Assembly (NCBI GenBank): GCA_021108075.1
Contig: JAIORP010000087.1
Span: forward strand, 1 to 33,855
DNA: 33,855 bases
Direction of reading: 5' to 3'
Source: Candidatus Omnitrophota bacterium
Lineage (GTDB): Bacteria; Omnitrophota; Gorgyraeia; Zapsychrales; Zapsychraceae
Position 1 is the stretch's first letter, and every line of letters starts with the position of its first letter. The position numbers and the translations under genes are program-made. The notes beneath the pieces are model-generated. The model saw nothing but the letters and a program-made list of their open reading frames with translations. It had not been told where the DNA came from and ran no database searches. This document shows, piece after piece, positions 1-6,936 of this stretch.

Positions 1-78
1 CAATTCCATTAAATAATGACCAAAACCAATTCTGCTTTTCAGAATTAAGATAGAGCAATTTATTAATGGATTTGGTAT
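1..78 (+). repeat. MITE-like palindromic repeat, copy A (5' end cut by window edge)
   Basis: This copy lacks only the first four bases seen in the full copy at 33772-33853 and matches it at 77 of 78 positions. The ends are imperfect inverted repeats: ATACCAATTCCATTAAATAA on one side, and ATTTATTAATGGATTTGGTAT on the other. The centre holds a hairpin, AATTCTG (28-34) and CAGAATT (40-46) around a 5-nt loop. It encodes nothing. It sits 26 bp from the stop codon of the protease-TPR gene. A non-autonomous mobile element or a REP/ERIC-type repeat would both fit. Confidence 0.85.
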
Positions 79-104
79 TATAAGTCGTAAAGACTTGAAG
101 TTCC

Positions 105-1529
105 TTACAAACCTAATTCCATTAAATATGTTTGAGGAACTTCATAACCTAATTTCAGGGCTTGCGCGCAGTATTCTTTTGCCTGAAGGATATCGTGTTT
201 GTTATAATATACGATCGATAAATTAAAGTAACCCGTTGCATACAATGGATTAATATCAATTGTTTTTTGATACAGTTCAATCGCTTTAGCATGGTTATTT
301 GTTTTGCCGTAAGCGACACCCAAGTCATTGTAGGTATGAATTGACTGCGGGGCTAAGGCAGCTGCTATTTCTAGATGGACGATAGCCTTGCTTAACATCT
401 CACGGCTTAAAAAAGTTTTGCCCAAAAAAAGATGCGCCTCAACATTCTTAGGGTCCCGTATACTGACTTGCTGCCAGGCCTGGGTGGCAGATTGGAAACG
501 GTTTAAAGAGGCGTAGGTTCGAGCTAATCCAATCGTGGCCGGTAAATGGTCCGGGTCAAGGTCTAAAGCGGTCTGGAAATATGATGCCGCTTCTTCATGC
601 TTTCCTTCTAAAAAAGATCCGCGGCCATAATACGTCAGACGGAACGACTGACCCAAATTGTTTGCCAATTCATTCACCGCGATAATTTTATTATGATTGA
701 TAAGGGGCTTAACGGCATTGATCGGAATACCATAACTAAATCCTTCAACATCAGACCGGCCTAACGTTGAGACAGCGATGACATCGCCATTTTTGTCAAA
801 GATCGGGCCGCCGCTGCTTCCCTGTTTGGATTGGATTTTAAAATATAAAAAATTTTGATTATCCATCTCTTTTTGCCCTATGTATTCGCCATAATGGACT
901 TGATATTCCTGAGCATCAGGATGACCGATCGAAAAAGCGGTTTGGCCTTTTGTTAAGTTATTTGAATCCGCCAGGCGCAGGGCGGGAAGTCCGGTCTGGG
1001 GGGCCTTTAAAATACTGGCGTCTAAGAAATGGTTATAATTAGCGATAAACTCAACAGGAAAAATTTTTCCTTCAATCGTTTCAATTTCAATCGACCTGGC
1101 TTCAAATATCAAATGAAAATTTGTCGCGATCAGGCCATTGTCACGGATAATAAAACCGGTTCCAAGCAGAAAAGGCTTATTATCGCGAAAGACACGGATA
1201 ATCACCACACTTTGGGAAAGCCCTTCAAGCAAATCCTTTGCGGAAACCTTAGAGGTATCTGTTTGCTCAGCCTCCCTCTGCCGGGCGTCAACCTGCTTCA
1301 GTTTTCCGGCCTGGGTATCGATATAAGATTTCGTTGGTCGATGGTCAATGCTGATAATTTGATCGTAATAATACGTCATGGGCATGCCGTAGAAATCGAC
1401 GCGAAGGCAGTCCTTTTTTTTTTCAATAATGGGACCCTCAACGGTCAGACCACTTTTTAAGACCAGGACTTCCGCGTAAGCTTGGGAAACGGTTAACACT
1501 AAGATAATTAGAATGAATAAATTTTTCAT
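105..1529 (-). CDS. Exported trypsin-like serine protease (HtrA/S1C type) with C-terminal TPR repeats
   Basis: A 474-residue protein with a signal peptide (about 1-19, ending AYA). Residues 20-65 form a small beta-rich domain of the 'LKSGLTVEGPIIE' type. Residues 100-280 are a chymotrypsin-fold protease with the full triad: His139 in TNFH, Asp170 in HFLDAS, and Ser239 in GSSGGP. From about 298 to the end there are four or five TPR units, each with an A-x-x-x-Y/F core. There is no PDZ domain, so the TPRs probably recruit substrates or partners in the periplasm. No Shine-Dalgarno precedes the ATG; instead TATAAC (1537-1542) lies 7 nt upstream, suggesting a near-leaderless transcript. The last codons (MELGL, stop) resemble the end of the dispersed repeat. 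Confidence 0.85.
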   Translation of the reverse strand: MKNLFILIILVLTVSQAYAEVLVLKSGLTVEGPIIEKKKDCLRVDFYGMPMTYYYDQIISIDHRPTKSYIDTQAGKLKQVDARQREAEQTDTSKVSAKDLLEGLSQSVVIIRVFRDNKPFLLGTGFIIRDNGLIATNFHLIFEARSIEIETIEGKIFPVEFIANYNHFLDASILKAPQTGLPALRLADSNNLTKGQTAFSIGHPDAQEYQVHYGEYIGQKEMDNQNFLYFKIQSKQGSSGGPIFDKNGDVIAVSTLGRSDVEGFSYGIPINAVKPLINHNKIIAVNELANNLGQSFRLTYYGRGSFLEGKHEEAASYFQTALDLDPDHLPATIGLARTYASLNRFQSATQAWQQVSIRDPKNVEAHLFLGKTFLSREMLSKAIVHLEIAAALAPQSIHTYNDLGVAYGKTNNHAKAIELYQKTIDINPLYATGYFNLSIVYYNKHDILQAKEYCAQALKLGYEVPQTYLMELGL

Positions 1530-1536
1530 GATAAAA

Positions 1537-1542
1537 GTTATA
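1537..1542 (-). promoter_or_regulatory. -10 box placed for near-leaderless transcription of the protease-TPR gene
   Basis: Read on the minus strand this is TATAAC, followed by 7 nt and then ATG, so transcription would begin about one base before the start codon. No Shine-Dalgarno is present. The -35 region is weak (TTAAAC at a 17-nt spacing). Confidence 0.4.
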
Positions 1543-1567
1543 AAAATATTTTTCGATCTGTTTAAAC

Positions 1568-1900
1568 TTAAAGTGACGGAACAGGATGGAACACGCGTTT
1601 TAATCCTTGAATCCCATCTGAATCAAGTTGTTGCAGATAGATGTCAACCGCGATACGTTCATTCTCGGGAAGGTCACTTTTTAACATGTCCTGTCATATC
1701 CCCTGAAAGTCTTCTTTGTTAAACAATTCTCGAGCTAGGGAGCAAAGACAATACCACGCGTAACCCGACGCGATAACATGGACTTCTGGGATATTGGCTT
1801 CCTGTTTGTTTTGACATTTCGAATATTTTTTTTTGATGGCTTGCGTTTGTCTGCGTAATTTCCAAAAAGTATCAAAACGGTAAGGAATGGTCTTCGTCAA
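1568..1900 (-). pseudogene. Decayed small gene with an in-frame TGA
   Basis: The minus-strand frame is open upstream to a stop at 1946-1948, runs through residues such as EVHVIASGYAWYCLC, meets a single TGA at 1694-1696, and then continues in the same frame (MLKSDLPENERIAVDIYLQQ and onward) to a TAA at 1568-1570. There is no ATG and no Shine-Dalgarno; the only start candidate is a TTG at 1900. Other genes here end normally at TGA and encode Trp with TGG, so genome-wide UGA recoding is unlikely. I do not recognise the family. The best reading is a pseudogene of 110 or more residues. A selenocysteine codon is a remote alternative, and no SECIS-like stem is evident. Confidence 0.4.
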
Positions 1901-1993
1901 TGATGTGACATCGCTATTATTATAATCAAAAAAGATACTGTGGTATCAATTAATTTGTAAATATCTGTATTATGATTGTTACTTATAAAATGC

Positions 1994-2022
1994 TTGTTTA
2001 TGATGCGAACTAAAATTATAAT
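1994..2022 (+). promoter_or_regulatory. Sigma-70-type promoter of the MscS gene
   Basis: TTGTTT at 1994-1999, a 17-nt spacer, then TATAAT at 2017-2022. The predicted start near 2029 gives a leader of about 31 nt that carries the AAGGAGA ribosome binding site (2047-2053). Confidence 0.6.
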
Positions 2023-2059
2023 AACCATAATTTAAACGGAACAGACAAGGAGATATGTG

Positions 2060-3106
2060 ATGTGGGAGAAAACGTATTACAATAACACAATCGGTGAATG
2101 GTTCATCGCCTTTGCTATTATTATTCTGTCATACATGATCGGACGGACATTATATTGGCTGATCGCGCGTTATATCAAAAAAATTACCAGCGCCACGAAG
2201 ACGAAGATCGATGATTTGTTTGTTGATATGGTTGAAGAACCGCTCGTTGGTGTTGTAACGATATCAGGTATTTATACCGCTCTCAATACGTTGAATTTAT
2301 CCGATAAGATCGAATTATGGATCGCACGCGGGTTTAAGAGCCTTCTTATTTTTGCTTTTGCCTGGTTGGCAACACGCCTGTTTGATTCAGTTGTCAAAGA
2401 ATATTTGATGCCCATGGTCAGCAAGTCGAAAAGTGATCTGGACGATCAACTCCTTCCGATCATCCGAAAAGGTGTTACTCTGACCATTTGGGGCATTGCC
2501 ATTGTGGTTGCTTTAGACAATGCGGGATATGATGTGGGTGCTGTTTTAGCTGGACTCGGTATCGGGGGTTTGGCCTTTGCCCTGGCGGCAAAGGATACTA
2601 TTTCTAATTTATTTGGTGGCGTGACCATTTTTACTGACCGGCCTTTTACAATCCGTGACCGTATTAAAGTGAACGAATTCGATGGCACGGTGAATGAAAT
2701 CGGGATTCGCAGCACGCGTCTTGTCACTCTTGAAGGACGGACAGTCACAATTCCGAACTCAAGCTTTTCCAATAATCCGATTGAGAACATTTCATCTGAA
2801 AAAGGACGTAAGGTTAAATTGAACCTGGGTCTCACCTATGATACTTCACCTGAAAAAATGGAACAGGCCCTTCAAATTTTGAAGGATATCTGTCAGGCGA
2901 ATCCAGATATCAATGATGACTACTCGGCATCTTTCACAGAATACGGTGATTCAGCGTTAAACATCCTCTTAATCTATTGGATTAAAAAAAACAGCAGTAT
3001 ACTGGGAACGAAATCCGCCCTGAACATGGCAATTTTAAAACAATTTAACGCCCAGCAACTCGAATTCGCGTTTCCGACCCAGATGATCTACAAAAAAGAG
3101 CTATAG
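2060..3106 (+). CDS. MscS-family mechanosensitive ion channel
   Basis: A membrane channel that opens under hypo-osmotic stress. The N-terminal half has several hydrophobic helices (about 14-35, 60-80, 90-112, 133-155). The pore helix follows, rich in Gly and Ala (GLGIGGLAFALAAKD, about 167-181). Next is the MscS beta domain with F-T-D-R-P-F and the conserved PNSSFSNNPIENISS, and then the alpha/beta C-terminal domain. Length 348-349 aa suits a 5-TM member. A GTG at 2057 is in frame, but the AAGGAGA at 2047-2053 is better spaced for the ATG at 2060. The gene stands alone with its own promoter and terminator. Confidence 0.93.
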   Translation: MWEKTYYNNTIGEWFIAFAIIILSYMIGRTLYWLIARYIKKITSATKTKIDDLFVDMVEEPLVGVVTISGIYTALNTLNLSDKIELWIARGFKSLLIFAFAWLATRLFDSVVKEYLMPMVSKSKSDLDDQLLPIIRKGVTLTIWGIAIVVALDNAGYDVGAVLAGLGIGGLAFALAAKDTISNLFGGVTIFTDRPFTIRDRIKVNEFDGTVNEIGIRSTRLVTLEGRTVTIPNSSFSNNPIENISSEKGRKVKLNLGLTYDTSPEKMEQALQILKDICQANPDINDDYSASFTEYGDSALNILLIYWIKKNSSILGTKSALNMAILKQFNAQQLEFAFPTQMIYKKEL

Positions 3107-3130
3107 AATTTATTCAGGTCTCGCCCAACA

Positions 3131-3174
3131 AAAAAAAGGGACGGTTATCCATCTGATAACCATCCCCTTTTTTT
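3131..3174. terminator. Bidirectional rho-independent terminator
   Basis: GGTTATC (3143-3149) and GATAACC (3155-3161) form a stem with a 5-nt loop, extended by GGG/CCC pairs and flanked by A7 on one side and T7 on the other. It serves both the MscS gene and the convergent PEP-CTERM gene. Confidence 0.85.
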
Positions 3175-3211
3175 GTTTCCTTCTCACAGGGAGAAAGAAA
3201 TAAATCTATTA

Positions 3212-4069
3212 CTATCGTTTTCTTCGATACGCACCAAAACCGAATGTTGCGCCGCCGGCTAAAAAAAGCACAGTGCTGATCGGTTCCGGGGCAACCGCCA
3301 TGCTATAATTGAGTGTTAATGTATTGTTACCCGCTTCACTGGCAAATTCTGCGCGGGCATCTTCCGATAATTCCAAAATGACAGAAATGTTGTCTCCCAC
3401 CTGGACAGGCACGCTAATGGACCCGGTCAGTATATTGCCATCTGATATTGCGCCACCAGTATCGCCAACAGCTACGACAGACGCTAACAACAACTCATCA
3501 TAGTAATATGCCTCTTCTGTTGTATTAGAGTAGACCGATAAATTGATCATAACGTCATTGCTGGAAAGTGATTCAAAATCAACAACTGAGCTTGTGCCTA
3601 ATGCCGATATGGAGTATTCAAGGTCGTAGTCAAATATAAACAGGGATTGTGTGGCTGTAAAGCTAGCATCAAAGGTACCTGTTGCCCTGGCCATTGCGTC
3701 CGATCCTGTCGAAGGAAAATAAGGAGCATAATCTTCCGCACGTGTATCGAGTGTAATGGTATAAGAATCTATGCCCGTCTCATTAAAAGAAGCATTGCTT
3801 TCAGCATATTGGATGGGATATCCTAAGCGGTTGTTTTCCGTTAAAGCTGACGAATTCAATGGCCAGGTTAACGGTGGTGACCACGGATTAGCCGACTGGG
3901 TATCGCTATTCGAAACATGATCAGAAACATTGACTTCATCATCCCACCATTTAGCATAAGCTGAAACCGAAAAATATTGAGAATCCCAACTAATACCTTG
4001 CGCGTAACTGATGCCAGCGGCACATACCATAAATATTAAAGTGGCTGTTACGATGATGGATAACTTCAT
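3212..4069 (-). CDS. PEP-CTERM sorted exported protein
   Basis: A 285-aa secreted protein. It has a signal peptide (1-23, hydrophobic, ending SYA) and a Ser/Thr/Asn-rich beta-like body with no recognised domain. The C-terminal sorting signal comprises APEP (about 260-263), a hydrophobic helix and the basic tail YRRKR. In organisms with exosortase this signal directs proteins to the envelope or extracellular polymer; no exosortase is in the window. The start is supported by TAGGAGGGATT before ATG. The gene is monocistronic, ends at the shared terminator, and has its own promoter. The body could be a lectin- or adhesin-like fold, but nothing in the sequence proves it. Confidence 0.85.
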   Translation of the reverse strand: MKLSIIVTATLIFMVCAAGISYAQGISWDSQYFSVSAYAKWWDDEVNVSDHVSNSDTQSANPWSPPLTWPLNSSALTENNRLGYPIQYAESNASFNETGIDSYTITLDTRAEDYAPYFPSTGSDAMARATGTFDASFTATQSLFIFDYDLEYSISALGTSSVVDFESLSSNDVMINLSVYSNTTEEAYYYDELLLASVVAVGDTGGAISDGNILTGSISVPVQVGDNISVILELSEDARAEFASEAGNNTLTLNYSMAVAPEPISTVLFLAGGATFGFGAYRRKR

Positions 4070-4096
4070 AATCCCTCCTATTATTAATTTTGTAAC

Positions 4097-4126
4097 AATA
4101 TAAAATTTTGATTAGCTTCATTTCAA
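4097..4126 (-). promoter_or_regulatory. Promoter of the PEP-CTERM gene
   Basis: On the minus strand: TTGAAA (4126-4121), an 18-nt spacer, TATATT (4102-4097), with a predicted start near 4090 and a leader of about 20 nt holding a strong AGGAGG site. Confidence 0.45.
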
Positions 4127-4404
4127 TCCACAATGATCCGGGAGAGAATTACACTAATTACATATTAAATAAGCAAAAAACATGCCATTGTATTCATGAA
4201 AAAAAAGACAACATATGTCGTTATGGCATGCCATAAGTTAATCAAATTGTTAATGAAGTGCATTTAATGAACAATAGATATTGAAATGTTTATTAATATG
4301 AACACAAGTAATTTGTTAATATAAGTTTAATAATAAAAGTTTAGATATTACAATCTTTGATGCGGCAATGTCATTTATTTATAATATGACTGAAAAAGAA
4401 TAAA
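4127..4404. other. AT-rich intergenic region with a 16-bp perfect palindrome
   Basis: No gene is visible. The perfect palindrome TTATGGCATGCCATAA lies at 4221-4236. A shorter inverted repeat, GACA(acata)TGTC, lies just before it at 4207-4219. These may be regulator sites for the PEP-CTERM gene, about 150 bp away. Confidence 0.4.
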
Positions 4405-5463
4405 TCAACGTGATTCTGAAATGAAACGATGTTGTTGTTCGTCAGGATTTGATTGGCGGACAAGATCAGGAGATTGACCAAGCCCCCGTATTTCCAGGTT
4501 AGCGCCTTTTAGGAATACCGTGTATTTTTTGCTGAGGGGTTGATGTTGAATAATATTCAGCGCGGCACAGACGATACTCTCTGCGACAAAATGAACAACA
4601 TCATCAGGTACGCCGGTTTTGGATTCAGATTTTGTGGTCATGTCGCATTGATCATTCACATAGTCAATAACGACAAAACGCGCCTTTCCATTTTTTTTCT
4701 CAAAAGCAATTTCGGTTGAAAACCATGCCATTCGGCTGATAGCCGCGATTTGAGCTGTCATTTTAACCAATGGCAAAAGACGAAAACGGTTGAATTCTTC
4801 GTAATCGATATGGTCATACACGTTCCGTCGGTCATCCCACCAACAGGGAACAATCGTATCAAACACATTCAACACTCTAAACCATGAGCGTTTCTCACCG
4901 AATTGATAGGGTTCGATTTTTTTTTGCAATAAAAAATTATCTCCACGATCAAAATTACGAGCGTCAGCAATTTCTCTGATTGTTGGGCGCGCATCACAAA
5001 TGACACCCTTGCGGGCGTAGCCAAGAGCCGGTTTAATCACAAATGGAACGCCGAGCCTTTGTTTTTCTTCAGCTGTCAAACGAAATGAATGCGGCTCCCA
5101 ATTGCGCACAACGATAGTATAAGGTGTCGGGATGTTTGCATGCTGCAACTCGAAATGCATAACCGATTTGTCGATGGCAGATTTGGTCCGGTCAGGATCA
5201 TTAATGACAACCCCCCCGGCATCTTTGACCGCGTAACAGACCCGGGCATACCAATCTTTATCGAGATGGTAGGTCGCACCGATGTCTAACAGCACATGGA
5301 CTTCAATGGCATGACTCTCAAGTTTTTTGACGATGTCGCGCACATTGTCTTCGTGGATCCACAAGAATGAAAGTTGTTGACTTTTACATTCCGCTTTAAG
5401 CGAACGAATAAAATCATCTTTTTCGGTCGAGCCGCAATTTAACGCGAAATTGTAAATTTTCAT
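4405..5463 (-). CDS. ATP-grasp carboxylate-amine ligase-like protein
   Basis: A 352-aa cytoplasmic protein with an ATP-grasp fold. Lys99 (DKSVMHFEL) and Lys144 (VIKPALGYARKGV) are the usual ATP-binding lysines, the second followed by the Gly-rich flexible loop. Glu251 (TEIAFE) and Asp267/Asn270 (VIDYVNDQCDM) suit the metal-binding end. ATP-grasp enzymes of this kind join a carboxylate to an amine through an acyl-phosphate; the substrate cannot be read from the sequence. The gene starts 27 nt after the S66 peptidase gene on the same strand, so the two are probably co-transcribed. An AAAGG lies just before ATG, and a GAGGAG lies about 20 nt before it. Confidence 0.7.
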   Translation of the reverse strand: MKIYNFALNCGSTEKDDFIRSLKAECKSQQLSFLWIHEDNVRDIVKKLESHAIEVHVLLDIGATYHLDKDWYARVCYAVKDAGGVVINDPDRTKSAIDKSVMHFELQHANIPTPYTIVVRNWEPHSFRLTAEEKQRLGVPFVIKPALGYARKGVICDARPTIREIADARNFDRGDNFLLQKKIEPYQFGEKRSWFRVLNVFDTIVPCWWDDRRNVYDHIDYEEFNRFRLLPLVKMTAQIAAISRMAWFSTEIAFEKKNGKARFVVIDYVNDQCDMTTKSESKTGVPDDVVHFVAESIVCAALNIIQHQPLSKKYTVFLKGANLEIRGLGQSPDLVRQSNPDEQQHRFISESR

Positions 5464-5490
5464 GTGCCTTTACGTGGCTCCTCAAATAAA

Positions 5491-6411
5491 TTATTTAACA
5501 ACAGGTTCATTAATATTGACAAACATTTGATCCGCATCAATGGTCGCGTGAACACCGAGGGGTAACGTGATTCGAAATTCTCCTCGTTTTTCACTGTGCC
5601 CTGATGGGAATCTGAACAAAATTGGAAAATGATTGTCCGTGAAAACGTCCAGGACAACTTTGATAAAATTTTTTTCGCGTTTGTAACACCCGACCATTTT
5701 ACCGAAGATGACACCTTTTATTTTATCGAATTTTTTTGCCATTTTAAGGATTATAAGATATTTTTTTATGTTTCGCAGATTTTCTTCAACATCTTCCAAA
5801 AACAAAATTTTTCCTGTGCTATTGAAATCATACGGACCCCCTAGCGATTTCACAATCAGAGATAAATTCCCCCCGACTAAAATACCTGAGGCCATACCCG
5901 ATCGAATGGCCAACATTTTAGGATAAGACAACTTAAAATTTTTAGACTGGTTGCTGATGAGACGGAAAAAATAGTCTAAAGTCATCGGGTTCATATCAGC
6001 GTAAATTTCATGGGAAACAACCGGGCCATGAAAAACGACCATCCTGGCGATTTTTTGAAGATACAAGAGTAAGATCGTGATGTCACTGTAGCCGACAAAA
6101 ATTTTTGGATTATTTTTTATTATGTCAGGATCGAGATAGGGTAATATTTCCGTTGAACCGCTCCCTCCCTTTGCACACAAAATCGCTTTGACCTTTTGGT
6201 CGGCAAACATGCGATTAATTTGAGCGGCGCGTTGGCGGTTGTGTCCTGGTTTAGACCAACAGGGATTAAAGATCGCGGGTTCATATTTGACCCGATAGCC
6301 ACAATTTTTTAACACAGAGACGCCTGTTTTGAAATTATCGATATCAAATGAACTGGCTGGAGCGATGATCCCGATGGTGTCATCGGATTTTAATCTGTCT
6401 GGTTTGATCAT
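5491..6411 (-). CDS. Peptidase S66: LD-carboxypeptidase / MccF-like
   Basis: A 306-aa serine peptidase of the S66 family. The catalytic triad is visible: Ser109 in VGYSDIT, Glu206 in LFLEDVEEN, and His272 in FPSGHSEKRG. KGGSGSTEILPYLD at 81-94 is the family's conserved turn. There is no signal peptide, so it acts in the cytosol. Family members either trim the terminal D-Ala from tetrapeptides during murein recycling (LdcA) or hydrolyse acyl-adenylate antibiotics (MccF). Pairing with an ATP-grasp ligase rather than murein genes leaves both roles open. The start matches the family N-terminus (KPDRLKSDDTIGIIAPAS); no Shine-Dalgarno is evident. Confidence 0.85.
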   Translation of the reverse strand: MIKPDRLKSDDTIGIIAPASSFDIDNFKTGVSVLKNCGYRVKYEPAIFNPCWSKPGHNRQRAAQINRMFADQKVKAILCAKGGSGSTEILPYLDPDIIKNNPKIFVGYSDITILLLYLQKIARMVVFHGPVVSHEIYADMNPMTLDYFFRLISNQSKNFKLSYPKMLAIRSGMASGILVGGNLSLIVKSLGGPYDFNSTGKILFLEDVEENLRNIKKYLIILKMAKKFDKIKGVIFGKMVGCYKREKNFIKVVLDVFTDNHFPILFRFPSGHSEKRGEFRITLPLGVHATIDADQMFVNINEPVVK

Positions 6412-6544
6412 AAGCGATATTTTTATTACATGACATGATTGATAGCACTATAAATAAATGTGGAGATAAATTCAATAAAAATTTAATTCAATTGTAATCA
6501 CAAGAACAAAGAATTTGCAAGATTGTAATAATATAAAATAGTGT

Positions 6545-6574
6545 TTGCTTATTACCCGATCTAACCTGTATAAC
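6545..6574 (+). promoter_or_regulatory. Promoter of the DUF485-symporter operon
   Basis: TTGCTT at 6545-6550, an 18-nt spacer, TATAAC at 6569-6574. The predicted start is near 6581, at the left arm of the inverted repeat described next. Confidence 0.5.
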
Positions 6575-6577
6575 TAG

Positions 6578-6599
6578 AAGTATTCAAAAATGAATACTT
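6578..6599. promoter_or_regulatory. Perfect 9-bp inverted repeat at the transcription start (operator or 5' hairpin)
   Basis: AAGTATTCA (6578-6586) and TGAATACTT (6591-6599) are separated by AAAA. The repeat overlaps the predicted start of the symporter operon, which suits a repressor site; as RNA it would be a hairpin near the 5' end. No T-run follows, so it is not a terminator. Confidence 0.5.
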
Positions 6600-6645
6600 A
6601 CCAATATTCTCACATAAATTTGTCAATCCATTTAAAGGAGTTTGT

Positions 6646-6936
6646 ATGGCACACGGACCAGCGACCAATTGGGGAACCGATAACGCTTCGGAATTCAAGA
6701 CCAAAATGGGCATCAAATTATTTCTTATTTACTGCTTCATCTATTCCGGCTTTGTCGCGATCAATACATTTCTACCAAAACTTATGGAATTAAAAATAGT
6801 TTTTGGATTAAATCTTGCCTGTGTTTATGGTTTTGGCCTGATCATCCTCGCTATCATAATGGGTTTAACCTATAATGCTGCGTGCTCCAAAGCAGAGACA
6901 TCTATGAATAAACCTGAAAAAGGAGATCGGCAATGA
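6646..6936 (+). CDS. DUF485 small membrane protein, partner of the symporter
   Basis: A 96-aa protein with two hydrophobic helices (about 25-44 and 55-78) and polar ends, the usual YjcH/DUF485 form. These proteins are encoded directly upstream of ActP-type solute:cation symporters and are thought to be a small accessory subunit. Here the stop codon overlaps the symporter start (ATGA at 6933-6936), indicating translational coupling. AAGGAG stands 6 nt before ATG. An upstream in-frame ATG lacks a ribosome site and is not used. Confidence 0.8.
   Translation: MAHGPATNWGTDNASEFKTKMGIKLFLIYCFIYSGFVAINTFLPKLMELKIVFGLNLACVYGFGLIILAIIMGLTYNAACSKAETSMNKPEKGDRQ

Noticed and set aside
1694..1696. TGA as a reassigned codon in this organism
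   Set aside because: Other genes end at TGA (for example the DUF485 gene at 6934-6936) and use TGG for Trp.
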